Below are positions 17,775 to 26,242 of a stretch of DNA of 64,000 nt, piece after piece. The position numbers and the translations under genes were made by a program. The notes under the pieces are model-generated. The model was not told the DNA's origin and did no database searches. It saw only the letters and a program-made list of their open reading frames with translations. How positions within the stretch are numbered: position 1 is the first letter of the stretch; each line of letters opens with the position of its first letter. This stretch comes from JBDOQU01 sp039839375 (lineage in GTDB: Bacteria; Pseudomonadota; Alphaproteobacteria; DSM-16000; Inquilinaceae). The stretch is from contig NZ_JBDOQU010000007.1 in assembly GCF_039839375.1 (NCBI RefSeq), positions 124,001 through 188,000 on the forward strand, read 5' to 3'.

Positions 17775-17793
17775 TGATGCATTTTTTGCATCA
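17775..17793. promoter_or_regulatory. Palindromic LysR-type operator
   Basis: A perfect 19-base palindrome TGATGCA-N5-TGCATCA lies between the divergent aminotransferase and LysR genes. Its core TGCA-N5-TGCA fits the T-N11-A rule of LysR-type sites. A further GTGCAT half-site follows at about 17797. It probably binds the LysR product and controls both directions. Confidence 0.75.
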
Positions 17794-17846
17794 GGCGTGC
17801 ATAAAGGCCGCCGCCGAATGCGATCGGATGGAAAAGGCCTGACGTC

Positions 17847-18767
17847 GTGGAACTGAAATGGCTCGAGGATTTCTGCTGCCTCGCCGAATGCCTGAGCTTC
17901 TCCAGGGCCGCCTCGCTGCGCGGCGTGACCCAGCCGGCCTTCAGCCGCAGGATCAAGCAGCTGGAGGCGTGGATGGGCGCCACCCTCATCAATCGGGCGA
18001 CGTTCCCGGTCGCCCTGACGGAGGAAGGGACCCGCTTCCTGCCCATGGCCGAGGACGCGATCCGCAGCTTTCATCGCAACCGCGACGCTCTCAGGCGCCC
18101 CGACGAGGCGGCGGAATACCGGGTGACGTTCTCGGCCCTGCACACGCTGACCGTCACCTTCCTGCCCCGGTGGCTCGACGACATGCGCGCGCACCTGCCC
18201 CGCTTCAGCTCTCATGTCAGCCCGGACAAGGGCGGGATCGAGGAGAACATAGAGACGCTGCTGGACGGGCAGTGCGACTTCTTTCTCACTTACACCCATC
18301 CCTGGGTGCCTTTCCTGCTCGACAGCAACCGATTCTCTTTCCTCGTGCTCGGCGCCGAGAAGGTGATCCCGGTCGCGGCCCCGCATCCGGACGGGCCGCT
18401 GCTGGACCGCGCCATCGAGACGCGCACGCCGCTGCCCTATCTCGATTACGGCGATTTCTCGTTTTTCGGAATGGCGCTGAACAAGCTGTTTGCGAACCGC
18501 CCGGCCTTCGCCCGCGACACCACCCATGAGAACACCATCTGCATCGGCCACAAGGCGATGGCGCTGGCGGGCTGGGGGGTTTCCTGGCTGCCCGAAAGCC
18601 TGATCGCGGACGAGCTGGCCAGCGGGGCGCTGGCGCCGGCGTCTGAAGATCCTGGCTGGACCTTGACGACGGAGACTCGTCTCTATCGTCACGCCGGCGG
18701 CGCACGCCCCATCGCCGACCGCTTCTGGAAGGCCGCCCGAGGCTGGGCCGGCGGCGTCAGGCCGTGA
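17847..18767 (+). CDS. LysR-family transcriptional regulator
   Basis: 306-residue LysR regulator. The N-terminal winged helix (WLEDFCCLAECLSFSRAASL, then VTQPAFSRRIKQLE) is complete and the effector-binding domain follows from about residue 95. The sequence resembles the HypT/YjiE branch more than typical amino-acid LysR proteins, but that assignment is from memory only. It is divergent from the aminotransferase-importer-peptidase operon with a palindrome between them, so it most likely regulates that operon. Its 3' end overlaps the convergent D-aminopeptidase gene by 11 bases. Confidence 0.92.
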   Translation: MELKWLEDFCCLAECLSFSRAASLRGVTQPAFSRRIKQLEAWMGATLINRATFPVALTEEGTRFLPMAEDAIRSFHRNRDALRRPDEAAEYRVTFSALHTLTVTFLPRWLDDMRAHLPRFSSHVSPDKGGIEENIETLLDGQCDFFLTYTHPWVPFLLDSNRFSFLVLGAEKVIPVAAPHPDGPLLDRAIETRTPLPYLDYGDFSFFGMALNKLFANRPAFARDTTHENTICIGHKAMALAGWGVSWLPESLIADELASGALAPASEDPGWTLTTETRLYRHAGGARPIADRFWKAARGWAGGVRP

Positions 18768-19557
18768 GAAACCGGATCGCGCGCAGCACTTCGAAATACT
18801 CGTCGGAGACGTAGCGCAGGGTGCGCGCCGCCGGATGCTCCGCCCCCGGGTACCAGCTGGCGCGATAGGCGTCGGTCGGGTTGTTGAACTCGATCAGGAG
18901 CTCGAACCGCTCGGGCAGAGCAAGACGGCAGGCCGATAGATCCTGCGACAGCGCGTGTTCCACGCCGGCGCGGATGTCGGCGACGGCGCGGGAGGGCGCC
19001 ATCGACAGGGCCGCACGCCCGAACCCTTCGCTGACGGCCACCGTGCCGATCCCCGGGACCAGGCGCTGCGCATCCTCGCAGATGCCGCGATCGCCCGACA
19101 GGAACGCCGGCGGCACGCCCTCCAGCGCCGCGGTGTAGGCGTTGACCGTGAATTCCGAGGCGACCTCGCCATTGATGACGAGACGCGAGATCCGGTCGTT
19201 CATGGTGTGGGCGAGCGGATTGGACTCGGCGCCGGCCTTGGCGTGATACCCGATGAACAGCGCGGCGTCGAAGCCCCGGTCCAGGCCGAACATCATGGCG
19301 AAGGGATGGCCGCTCCAGCCGCGCAGGACGCGCACATAGCCGGGGAGCCTTGAGACAATCAGGTTGCGCCCGGTCTGGTGGGCGTCCTTCACCAGCACCT
19401 CGTCGGCGCCCGCCGCCCTGGCCGCTTCGCAAGCGGCGACCACCTCCGCGGTCATCTGCTCACGAAATTCCGGGTAGCCCGGACCATCCTTCAGGGCCTC
19501 GCTCCAATCCGCGATGGCTGCCGTGCCTTCGATGTCGGCGCTGATGAAGATTCTCAC
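18757..19557 (-). CDS. M55 family D-aminopeptidase (DppA-like)
   Basis: Zinc peptidase of family M55; DppA of Bacillus releases D-Ala from D-peptides. About 266 residues. Metal-ligand motifs are visible: SADIEG at the N-terminus, KDAHQTGRN near 60, and GYHAKAGAESNPLAHTMND. The start is GTG at 19557 (VRIFISADIEG), with AAGGA 7 bases upstream; an ATG 48 bases earlier lacks family similarity. Facing the LysR gene and beside a P1 aminopeptidase and D-amino acid aminotransferase, it probably belongs to a D-peptide catabolic set. Confidence 0.92.
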   Translation of the reverse strand: MRIFISADIEGTAAIADWSEALKDGPGYPEFREQMTAEVVAACEAARAAGADEVLVKDAHQTGRNLIVSRLPGYVRVLRGWSGHPFAMMFGLDRGFDAALFIGYHAKAGAESNPLAHTMNDRISRLVINGEVASEFTVNAYTAALEGVPPAFLSGDRGICEDAQRLVPGIGTVAVSEGFGRAALSMAPSRAVADIRAGVEHALSQDLSACRLALPERFELLIEFNNPTDAYRASWYPGAEHPAARTLRYVSDEYFEVLRAIRFLTA

Positions 19558-19692
19558 TCGCTGTTCCTTCGCCTGGTCGGACCTCGTATGGGCCGACTTC
19601 GCCAATACCGCTTTTCCGGGCGGAAATGAACGCCTGTTTCAGGTCAGCCGGTCACGCTGAACGGGCGGGATTGTCGCCGCCATCGATGGCGG

Positions 19693-19977
19693 TCACGACG
19701 CGCTCCGTCTCTCGGTTGCAACCCACTCCAGGATTGTCTGCACGGCCGTCAGTCCGGGTTCATCCGCCTGGCGGACGATCGTGAGCAACTGGAACCACAG
19801 ATCGTCATCGGCACTATCGAAGAATGCGCGAACCGCCCCCGCGACGAATGCCGGGGTCGTCATGGACGCCGCCGTGGCGCGCATCTCTATGGCAACGGCC
19901 AGTTCGGGCGTCAGCGTGTCCAGCACGCTTCTTGCGAATTCCGGCTCATCCAACCGCGCGATGAGAGTTCCGAGCAC
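19693..19977 (-). CDS. Hypothetical protein, 94 residues
   Basis: A small, mostly helical acidic protein of unknown family (LGTLIARLDEPEFARSVLDTL...). No membrane segment or signal peptide. GTG start with AAGGAA 8-9 bases upstream, and coding-like third-base use, suggest a real gene. It sits alone between the D-aminopeptidase and cupin genes. No function can be assigned. Confidence 0.6.
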   Translation of the reverse strand: MLGTLIARLDEPEFARSVLDTLTPELAVAIEMRATAASMTTPAFVAGAVRAFFDSADDDLWFQLLTIVRQADEPGLTAVQTILEWVATERRSAS

Positions 19978-20066
19978 GCTTCTGTTCCTTCCCGGGCGCG
20001 GGCGACGGTCGACCGCGACAACATTTTCATCCCAGTCCCCTCTTCCACTGGCAGGAGAGGGGCGAT

Positions 20067-20429
20067 TTATTCAAGCCATTCCGTCACGAAGGCCGGGGCT
20101 TCGTGGATGTCGACGGTTTCCAGCGGGCCTGGGCCCAGATTGCTGAATTTGTGGGGCATACCAGCGGGCACGACGAGGATGTGGCCGGTGGAGGCTTCTA
20201 TCTCCGACTCGCCGACGGTGAACAGGCCGCGCCCGGCCCGGACGATGAAGGTTTCCGGATAAGGATGCCGGTGGAGGCGAGGACCGCCTCCCTCGCCCTC
20301 GATCCGGTTGGCGATCACCGATATGCCCGCGCCATGGGATGCGCCCTGCCATTCCCCATGGAAGCGCGGGAGGTTGTCCAGCCAATCTTCCGGCTTCGTC
20401 AGTGTAGGACCATTTTCTCGATCCGGCAT
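20067..20429 (-). CDS. Cupin domain protein
   Basis: Single-domain cupin of 120 residues. The metal-binding pattern is visible: HRHPYPETFIV with two His and a Glu in cupin motif 1, and GHILVVPAGMPHKFSN with the last His in motif 2. Such proteins are metal-binding enzymes or sugar/small-molecule binding modules; the substrate cannot be told. ATG start with GAGGA 6 bases upstream. It follows the terminal oxidase operon by about 65 bases but has no evident link to it. Confidence 0.85.
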   Translation of the reverse strand: MPDRENGPTLTKPEDWLDNLPRFHGEWQGASHGAGISVIANRIEGEGGGPRLHRHPYPETFIVRAGRGLFTVGESEIEASTGHILVVPAGMPHKFSNLGPGPLETVDIHEAPAFVTEWLE

Positions 20430-20494
20430 GGTCTATCCTCGCTTTCCGATCGGTGAGCACGCGCCGTCGCCGGTGCCTTCGCAGTCCTGAGGCG

Positions 20495-21592
20495 TCAGGG
20501 CGGGGCGGTGGTTGAGAAGTAGGCGGCGGCGTCCTCGATATCCTCCGGCGATAGCCGTTTGGCGATCGTCTCCATGATATGGGCGTAGGGGCCGCCGCCC
20601 CTGGAATCCTCCTGCCAGAGGGTGAGCTGCCGGGCAAGGTAGCCGGCATCCTGGCCGAACAGGTTCGGATAAGCAGGATGCCGTTCCGCCGGATCGCCGG
20701 CATGGCAGCTCAGGCAGGCGGGGACGCCTTCGGACGGGATGCCCTCCGTCGCGATCTCCTGCCCGCGCGCGACGCTTTCCGGATCGGCCGCGGGCGATGA
20801 TGACGGCGCTTCCGACAGGGGCGCGGCGGCGTAGTGGCCGGCCAGCGCCCGCAGGCTCTCGTCCGACAGGCCGGCGACAGCCGATTCCATGATCCCGCTG
20901 TTGCGGGTCCCGTCGGCGAAGGCGTGAAGCGTGTTGAGGAGATAGCGTTCCGTCTGGCCGGCGATCAGCGGGAAGGCGCCGGGAGCGCCGCCGGCGCCGT
21001 CGAGCCCGTGGCAGCGGGCGCATCCCTGGAGCGCGTCACGCGGCCCGGCCTGGAGATCGTCCAGCCCTCCCCCGGCGGATGCGTCCTCCACGCCCCAGGC
21101 CAGCCGGCGATATTCCTCCGCCTCCAAATCCGGCAGGGCCTTCAGGAAGGCGACCACCGCCCAGACCTCGTCGTCGCGGCCATGGGCGGGCCAGGACGGC
21201 ATGCCGGTATATTTGACGCCGTGCTTCACGATCCAGAAAAGCTGGTGGGGCTCCCACTCGTCGATGCGCTGGACCAGGAAGGGCGGCGGCGGCGTCATCG
21301 ATTCCGCGACCGGCGAGTCGTGGCTGGTCGCGCCACCATGGCAGGGCGCGCAGCCGGTGGCGTAATGCCCCGCCCCCCGCTGCACCAGCGCCGGATCGTC
21401 CAGCGGCGGCGTCTCGATTCCCAGCGCATGCGTGCGGACGGAACTGCGCATGGTGAAGTGCAGGAACCAGTCGGTGATGGGCCAGTGGCCGGTGCTGGCG
21501 GCGATGTTGAAGAGCCCCGACCAGGCGAAGAGGAAGCCGCCTACACCGAGCGCCACGATGGCGATCAGGGCTCTCAAGGGGGTCAACCGCAT
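20495..21592 (-). CDS. Triheme c-type cytochrome, membrane-anchored
   Basis: 365 residues with an N-terminal hydrophobic helix (about 8-26) that is a signal anchor, and three CxxCH haem motifs: CAPCH, CARCH and CLSCH. The layout is one cytochrome c domain followed by two more in a diheme class I arrangement. It is the last gene of the cytochrome oxidase operon and overlaps the CtaG-like gene by 10 bases, so it may feed electrons to the oxidase or link another dehydrogenase to it. The start has GGAGG 8 bases upstream. Confidence 0.9.
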   Translation of the reverse strand: MRLTPLRALIAIVALGVGGFLFAWSGLFNIAASTGHWPITDWFLHFTMRSSVRTHALGIETPPLDDPALVQRGAGHYATGCAPCHGGATSHDSPVAESMTPPPPFLVQRIDEWEPHQLFWIVKHGVKYTGMPSWPAHGRDDEVWAVVAFLKALPDLEAEEYRRLAWGVEDASAGGGLDDLQAGPRDALQGCARCHGLDGAGGAPGAFPLIAGQTERYLLNTLHAFADGTRNSGIMESAVAGLSDESLRALAGHYAAAPLSEAPSSSPAADPESVARGQEIATEGIPSEGVPACLSCHAGDPAERHPAYPNLFGQDAGYLARQLTLWQEDSRGGGPYAHIMETIAKRLSPEDIEDAAAYFSTTAPP

Positions 21593-22233
21593 CGCTCCGC
21601 CTCCTCGGCGACGGTCTGGTCATCCCTTCGCAGCAGGCCGGCCAGCAGGTAGAGCCCGCCGGCGAGATAGGCGACCCCGCCGACCAGGAGCATGATGACG
21701 CCGCCCAGATGCTGGTCCTGGAGCGGCCCGAACGGCCCATGTCCATGATGGCTGCCGGCGTAGAGCGCGCGCGGCGTGACGGCGAGCAGCACGCCCAGCA
21801 GCGTCATGTGCATGGAGGTCAGCAGCAGCCCGGCGACACCCGCCGCCCGCCTGGCGGTCCCGTCCTTCCGGCCGCCGAACGCCGCCAGCCAGAGGATCAG
21901 CCCGGTCAGCAGGAACGATCCCTGCTCCGCGATCCGGAAGGAAGTCGCCTCACGCGCGGCGGCGTGGAGCGCGGGGGCGTGCCACGCCCATACCGCCACC
22001 AGCTCCAGCACGGAGGCCGGGATCGGCGCGAACAGCACGCCGCCCTTGTCGGTCGGGTCGAAGCGCGTGCCGGACAGCGCCAGCGCCAGGAGGGGGGCTG
22101 CGATGGCGACGACGGCCATGTGCATCAGCATGTGCGCCGCGAAGCTGCCATGGGCCGCCGACGCCAGCGGCCCCGTCCAGGCCAGCGCCAGCACGCCCAG
22201 GCCGCCGGCGGCTATAGCGATTCGCCGCCTCAT
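21583..22233 (-). CDS. Caa3-type CtaG family membrane protein
   Basis: About 216 residues with several hydrophobic helices and the His-rich patterns of the Caa3_CtaG family (HMLMHMAVVAIAAPLLAL, WAWHAPALH, SMHMTLLG), thought to help assemble or mature caa3-type oxidases. ATG at 22233 overlaps the preceding stop (ATGA); a longer frame to 22299 would run through the previous gene. Part of the oxidase operon. Confidence 0.85.
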   Translation of the reverse strand: MRRRIAIAAGGLGVLALAWTGPLASAAHGSFAAHMLMHMAVVAIAAPLLALALSGTRFDPTDKGGVLFAPIPASVLELVAVWAWHAPALHAAAREATSFRIAEQGSFLLTGLILWLAAFGGRKDGTARRAAGVAGLLLTSMHMTLLGVLLAVTPRALYAGSHHGHGPFGPLQDQHLGGVIMLLVGGVAYLAGGLYLLAGLLRRDDQTVAEEAERCG

Positions 22234-22610
22234 CGGCAGTCCGGCATCAGGAAGGCGGGCAGCGCGCCATAGAGGATGGCGACGCCGCTGAGTCCGCACA
22301 GCAGAAGGGTGGAGAAGCCAAGGAAGCGCTGCCGGCCCTCGAACGTATTTTCGTCAAAGGGCGGCTCCCCGGCCTCCGCCAGTTCGCCCCGCCGGAAGGC
22401 GCGACGGCCGGCGAAGGCGACGCCGGCGAGGGCCAGGACGGTCAGGATGCCGACGAACACCCTCAACCCCGCGAGGCTTACGTCGGGGGCCGGGGCTTTC
22501 GCGCAGAAGATCGCTGCGCCGACATAGCTGCCGAGGAAATGGATCGCCCAGATTGTAGGGCCGCCGATAAGGCCCCAGAGATCATGGCGTCGGGGAATGT
22601 CCTGTTCCAT
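22230..22610 (-). CDS. Small membrane protein of the oxidase operon
   Basis: About 126 residues with three hydrophobic segments (IWAIHFLGSYVGAAIFC, VFVGILTVLALAGVAF, STLLLCGLSGVAILYGAL). Not a named family I can recall; proteins of this sort often accompany caa3-type oxidase clusters. ATG at 22610 has GGGAGG 5 bases upstream; a GTG at 22625 overlaps the oxidase stop and is the alternative. Likely an accessory or assembly factor, by position only. Confidence 0.72.
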   Translation of the reverse strand: MEQDIPRRHDLWGLIGGPTIWAIHFLGSYVGAAIFCAKAPAPDVSLAGLRVFVGILTVLALAGVAFAGRRAFRRGELAEAGEPPFDENTFEGRQRFLGFSTLLLCGLSGVAILYGALPAFLMPDCR

Positions 22611-22621
22611 CTCAGCCTCCC

Positions 22622-25150
22622 TCACGCGACCAGGGGAAAGCCGGCGATGACCGCGATGGTCAGGGCCGCGGTGATCGCCATGAAGTGCCAGTAGAGGCCG
22701 ACATTCCAGATGTCGGCGTCATGGGCGGCGGAAAGCCGGCCGGCGACGCTGCCGGCGATGCAGTAGAGCTGCATGACCACACCCGCCCCGGCATGGAGGG
22801 CGACCCAGATCGCCAGGATCCAGACCGTGGCCGGATAGACGTGGGTCGTCGGATTCATGCCCGCCGCTTCGCAAGCCCACAGCAGAGACAGCCCGCCTGC
22901 GACCGCAAGCAGGGCCGCGACGGCAAGCCCGCCGCGGAAGAGGCCGGAGCGGCTTTCGGATACCCATTTCCGCGCCCGGACCGTGAGCAGCCAGGAGGCC
23001 AGCAGCGCGACCAGCGCGATCATGGTGAAGAGCGTGTCCGGCCCGGAATCCCCCGACGGCGGGAAATCCTCATGGACCGTCCAATAGAAGAAATAGCCGA
23101 ACACCAGGCTGGCGAAGGCGGTCATGTCGCCGATCATGGTGATGAACATGGCCCACCAGCCGACCGACTTCGATCCGGAGGCGTAGAGCGGAAGGGTGAG
23201 CCCCAGCCCGACATCCTTGGTCGGCTTCTCAGGGATGCGAGCGGTGCCCGTCCACAGCCAGTAAAGGATGGCGGCCAGCGCCAGCACACCGCTGATCCCG
23301 GCGGCGAGGTACCAGGAATACGTCGCCAGGATGAAGACGCCGCCCAGGAAGATCGCCGCGATCATGCCGATGAAGGAATTGCCGGGAACGCGCAGGCATT
23401 GCTGGGGAACGGCGTCGAGCGTGGAGGTCACCAGCGTCTCCCGCAGCCCTTCCTCGGCGTCGGGCAGGTAGAAGCGACCTTCGTCCACGTCCTTGATCAA
23501 ATCCTTCTGGTCCCAGAGCGGATAGCGGCTGGTGACGACAGGCACGGACCGGACGCCCCAGGCTTCGCCCGGCATCTCCGTCAGCCATTCCAGCGTCCCG
23601 GCGTTCCACGGGTTCCGCTTCGCCATCTGTCGGCCCTTGGGCCGCAGCACGTCCCAGGCGATCACGGCAATGCCGGAGGCGAGGATGACCGCGCCGGCGG
23701 AGGACAGGAGGTTCAGCCAGTCCCAGCCGAAATCTGCGGGATAGGTGAAGACCCGCCGGGGCATGCCTCGGAGCCCCGTCAGGTGCATCGGCAGGAAGGT
23801 AATGTTGAAGCCCGTGAAGGAAAGCCAGAAGCCCCACCGTCCCAGCCGGTCGGACAGCGCCTTGCCGTTGAGCAACGGGAAGAAATAATAGATGCCGGCA
23901 AGCGTCGGAAACAGCATGCCGCCGATCAGCGTGTAGTGCAGGTGGGCGACGATGAAATAGCTGTCGTGGGCCTGCCAGTCGAACGGCGCCAGCGCGACCA
24001 TCACCCCGGTCAGGCCGCCGAAGACGAAGATCGCGAGCGCCCCTGCGGCGTAGAGCAGAGGCGTCGACATGATGACCCGCCCGGCCAGCAGGGTCGCCAG
24101 GAAGGCGAAGATTTGCACGCCCGTCGGGATCGCCACCGCCTCCGACGCGGCGGAGAAGAAGCCGAGCGAAACCCCCGGCATACCGGTTGTGTACATGTGA
24201 TGAGCCCAGAGGCCGAAGCTCAGGAACCCGGTTCCGACCGCCGCCAGCACCACCCAGGAATAGCCGAAGATCGGCCTCTGCGCGAAGGTCGGCACGATCA
24301 TGGCGATCAGCGCCACCGCCGGCAGGAAGATGATGTAGACCTCCGGATGACCGAAGATCCAGAACAGGTGCTGCCACAGCAGCGGATCGCCGCCCCTGGC
24401 CGGATCGAAGAACGGCCAGTCGAAGGCGCGCTCCATCTCAAACAATATGTCGCCGGCGATCAGCGGCGGGAACGCGAAGAGGATCATCACGCCGACGACC
24501 AGCGTGTACCAGCCGTAGAGCGGCATCAGGTTGATCCGCATGCCCGGCGGCCGGCATTTAAGGATGCCGACGATCAGTTCAACCGCCGCCGCGATCGAGG
24601 CGACCTCGATGAAGCTGAGGCCCAGAAGCCAGATGTCCGCGCCGATGCCGGACAGGTCATGGTCGGTCGTCAGCGGCGGATACATGAACCAGCCGCCGTC
24701 AGGCGCGGCCCCGAAGAAGATCGAGCCGCAGACGAACACGCCGCCGATCAGGAAACTCCAATAGCCGAAGGAGGACAGCCGCGGGAACGGCAGGTCGCGG
24801 GCCGCCAGTATCTGGGGCAGGATCAGGATCGCCACCGCCTCCAGGATCGGGACGGCGAACAGGAACATCATAACCGTGCCGTGCATGGTGAAGACCTGAT
24901 TGTAGAGATCGGCCGACAGCAGGTCGTTCTCCGGCACGGCGAGCTGGGCGCGGATCATCAGTCCCAGAACGCCCGCGAACAGCATGAAGAAGAAAGAGGT
25001 GGCGATGTACCAGATGCCGACCTCCGAATTGTTGACGGCCGACCAGTAGCGGAAGCCGCCCGGCGTCTCCCACGCCTTGCGCAGCCGCTCCTCCTGACCT
25101 TTCCGGCGCTCGCGGTCCTCCTTCTCCGAAAGGGAGCGGTCGGTCGTCAT
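22622..25150 (-). CDS. Cytochrome c oxidase subunit I-III fusion
   Basis: 842-residue haem-copper oxidase with subunit I at the N-terminus (about 1-560) and subunit III fused behind (about 640-842). Subunit I shows the Cu-B/active-site motif FGHPEVYIIFLP with the His-Glu-Tyr set of the A-family, plus WAHHMYTTGMP and HLHYTLIGG haem/Cu-B ligands. It reduces oxygen to water and pumps protons across the inner membrane. ATG at 25150 overlaps the subunit II stop (ATGA). The ORF can be extended upstream but only through the subunit II gene. Fused I-III subunits occur in some caa3-type and bacterial aa3-like enzymes. Confidence 0.93.
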   Translation of the reverse strand: MTTDRSLSEKEDRERRKGQEERLRKAWETPGGFRYWSAVNNSEVGIWYIATSFFFMLFAGVLGLMIRAQLAVPENDLLSADLYNQVFTMHGTVMMFLFAVPILEAVAILILPQILAARDLPFPRLSSFGYWSFLIGGVFVCGSIFFGAAPDGGWFMYPPLTTDHDLSGIGADIWLLGLSFIEVASIAAAVELIVGILKCRPPGMRINLMPLYGWYTLVVGVMILFAFPPLIAGDILFEMERAFDWPFFDPARGGDPLLWQHLFWIFGHPEVYIIFLPAVALIAMIVPTFAQRPIFGYSWVVLAAVGTGFLSFGLWAHHMYTTGMPGVSLGFFSAASEAVAIPTGVQIFAFLATLLAGRVIMSTPLLYAAGALAIFVFGGLTGVMVALAPFDWQAHDSYFIVAHLHYTLIGGMLFPTLAGIYYFFPLLNGKALSDRLGRWGFWLSFTGFNITFLPMHLTGLRGMPRRVFTYPADFGWDWLNLLSSAGAVILASGIAVIAWDVLRPKGRQMAKRNPWNAGTLEWLTEMPGEAWGVRSVPVVTSRYPLWDQKDLIKDVDEGRFYLPDAEEGLRETLVTSTLDAVPQQCLRVPGNSFIGMIAAIFLGGVFILATYSWYLAAGISGVLALAAILYWLWTGTARIPEKPTKDVGLGLTLPLYASGSKSVGWWAMFITMIGDMTAFASLVFGYFFYWTVHEDFPPSGDSGPDTLFTMIALVALLASWLLTVRARKWVSESRSGLFRGGLAVAALLAVAGGLSLLWACEAAGMNPTTHVYPATVWILAIWVALHAGAGVVMQLYCIAGSVAGRLSAAHDADIWNVGLYWHFMAITAALTIAVIAGFPLVA

Positions 25151-26004
25151 TCCAGCCCCTCCAGATAGGCCACGATGGCGTTCAAATCCTCTTCGGGGAG
25201 CATCCCGAAGGACGGCATCAGCGATCCGGGCTTCAGCGCTTCGGTATCGCGGATCCACTTCGCCAGCGTCTCCGGATCGTTCGGCAGGATGCCCGCCCCC
25301 AGCGTGGCGCGGGAAGCGAGGTGGGTGAGGTCCGGGCCGATGACACCCTCGGCCGGCGTGCCGCGCACCGTATGGCAGGCGCCGCATCCGACCTGGCCGA
25401 ACAGCGCCGCGCCGCGCTCCGCAACCGGCGTCGCGGGAGGATCGGCCGGAGCCGCCTCCCCCGCCAGCCAGTCGGCGAACGCCTCCTCCTCCATCACGAC
25501 GACGGAGAAGGCCATCAGGGCGTGGGACGTGCCGCAGAATTCCGCGCAGACGCCGCGATAGGAGCCGGTCTTCGTCGGCTCCAGCACCAGCCGCGTCACA
25601 TGGCCGGGGATCATGTCCATCTTGCCGCCCAGCGGCGGAATCCAGAAGGAGTGAATGACGTCGGCGCTGTCCAGGATGAATTCCGTCCGCCTTCCCGCCG
25701 GCAACCGGATTTCGTTGGCGCTGACCACCGGCGCGTCAAGCTCCGGCGAACGGTATTCGACCCGCCACCACCATTGCTCCCCCGTCACGGCGATGGCCAG
25801 CCCGTCGCCGGGGGAACGAAGGTCGGGCATCAGCGTCAGGCCGTAGGTCAGCAGTGCGCCCAGCGAGACGACGGGAAAGATGACGCCCAGATAGAGGATG
25901 AGACGGCCGCCGATTCGCCCTTCGTCCGGCTTCGGCTGGGTACGAACCGCATAGACCGCGACGCCAATGATGATGAACCAGATCACGCCGGCGGCCGCCA
26001 GCAT
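25147..26004 (-). CDS. Cytochrome c oxidase subunit II with fused cytochrome c domain
   Basis: Subunit II with two membrane helices, a CuA domain (CAEFCGTSHALM, plus HSFWIPPLGGKMDM) and a C-terminal class I cytochrome c (CGACH), the layout of caa3-type oxidases; it accepts electrons and passes them to subunit I. The first in-frame ATG is at 26004, but the frame is open back to a TAA at 26179-26181 and encodes AAGLLTGGCDGPQSALDP, a lipoprotein-like signal and the conserved N-terminus of this family. No ATG, GTG or TTG exists in that extension; an ATC at 26154 has GGGAG 8 bases upstream. The true protein is probably about 335 residues. Stop overlaps the next start (ATGA). Confidence 0.9.
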   Translation of the reverse strand: MLAAAGVIWFIIIGVAVYAVRTQPKPDEGRIGGRLILYLGVIFPVVSLGALLTYGLTLMPDLRSPGDGLAIAVTGEQWWWRVEYRSPELDAPVVSANEIRLPAGRRTEFILDSADVIHSFWIPPLGGKMDMIPGHVTRLVLEPTKTGSYRGVCAEFCGTSHALMAFSVVVMEEEAFADWLAGEAAPADPPATPVAERGAALFGQVGCGACHTVRGTPAEGVIGPDLTHLASRATLGAGILPNDPETLAKWIRDTEALKPGSLMPSFGMLPEEDLNAIVAYLEGLE

Positions 26005-26242
26005 GAACCAGAACAGCGACGCCAGTTCCGCCGCGCCCGCCGCCGCCGGATCGAGCGCGGATTGCGGGCCGTCGCACCCGCCGGTCAGCAGACCGGCCGC
26101 GACGATGATCGATTTCGACCGGAAGCGGAGCCCGGAAGGAGTCGTTGCGGCGATGTAGACGGCTCCCTCCCCTGGGATTTATAGGCGGCCCCGTGCTTTC
26201 AAACACTGAATCCCGACACGATGTTCCCGCCGGCTATGCCCG

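Noticed and set aside
22685..25168. 827-codon plus-strand frame
   Set aside because: Antisense to the oxidase subunit I-III gene, a clear haem-copper oxidase.
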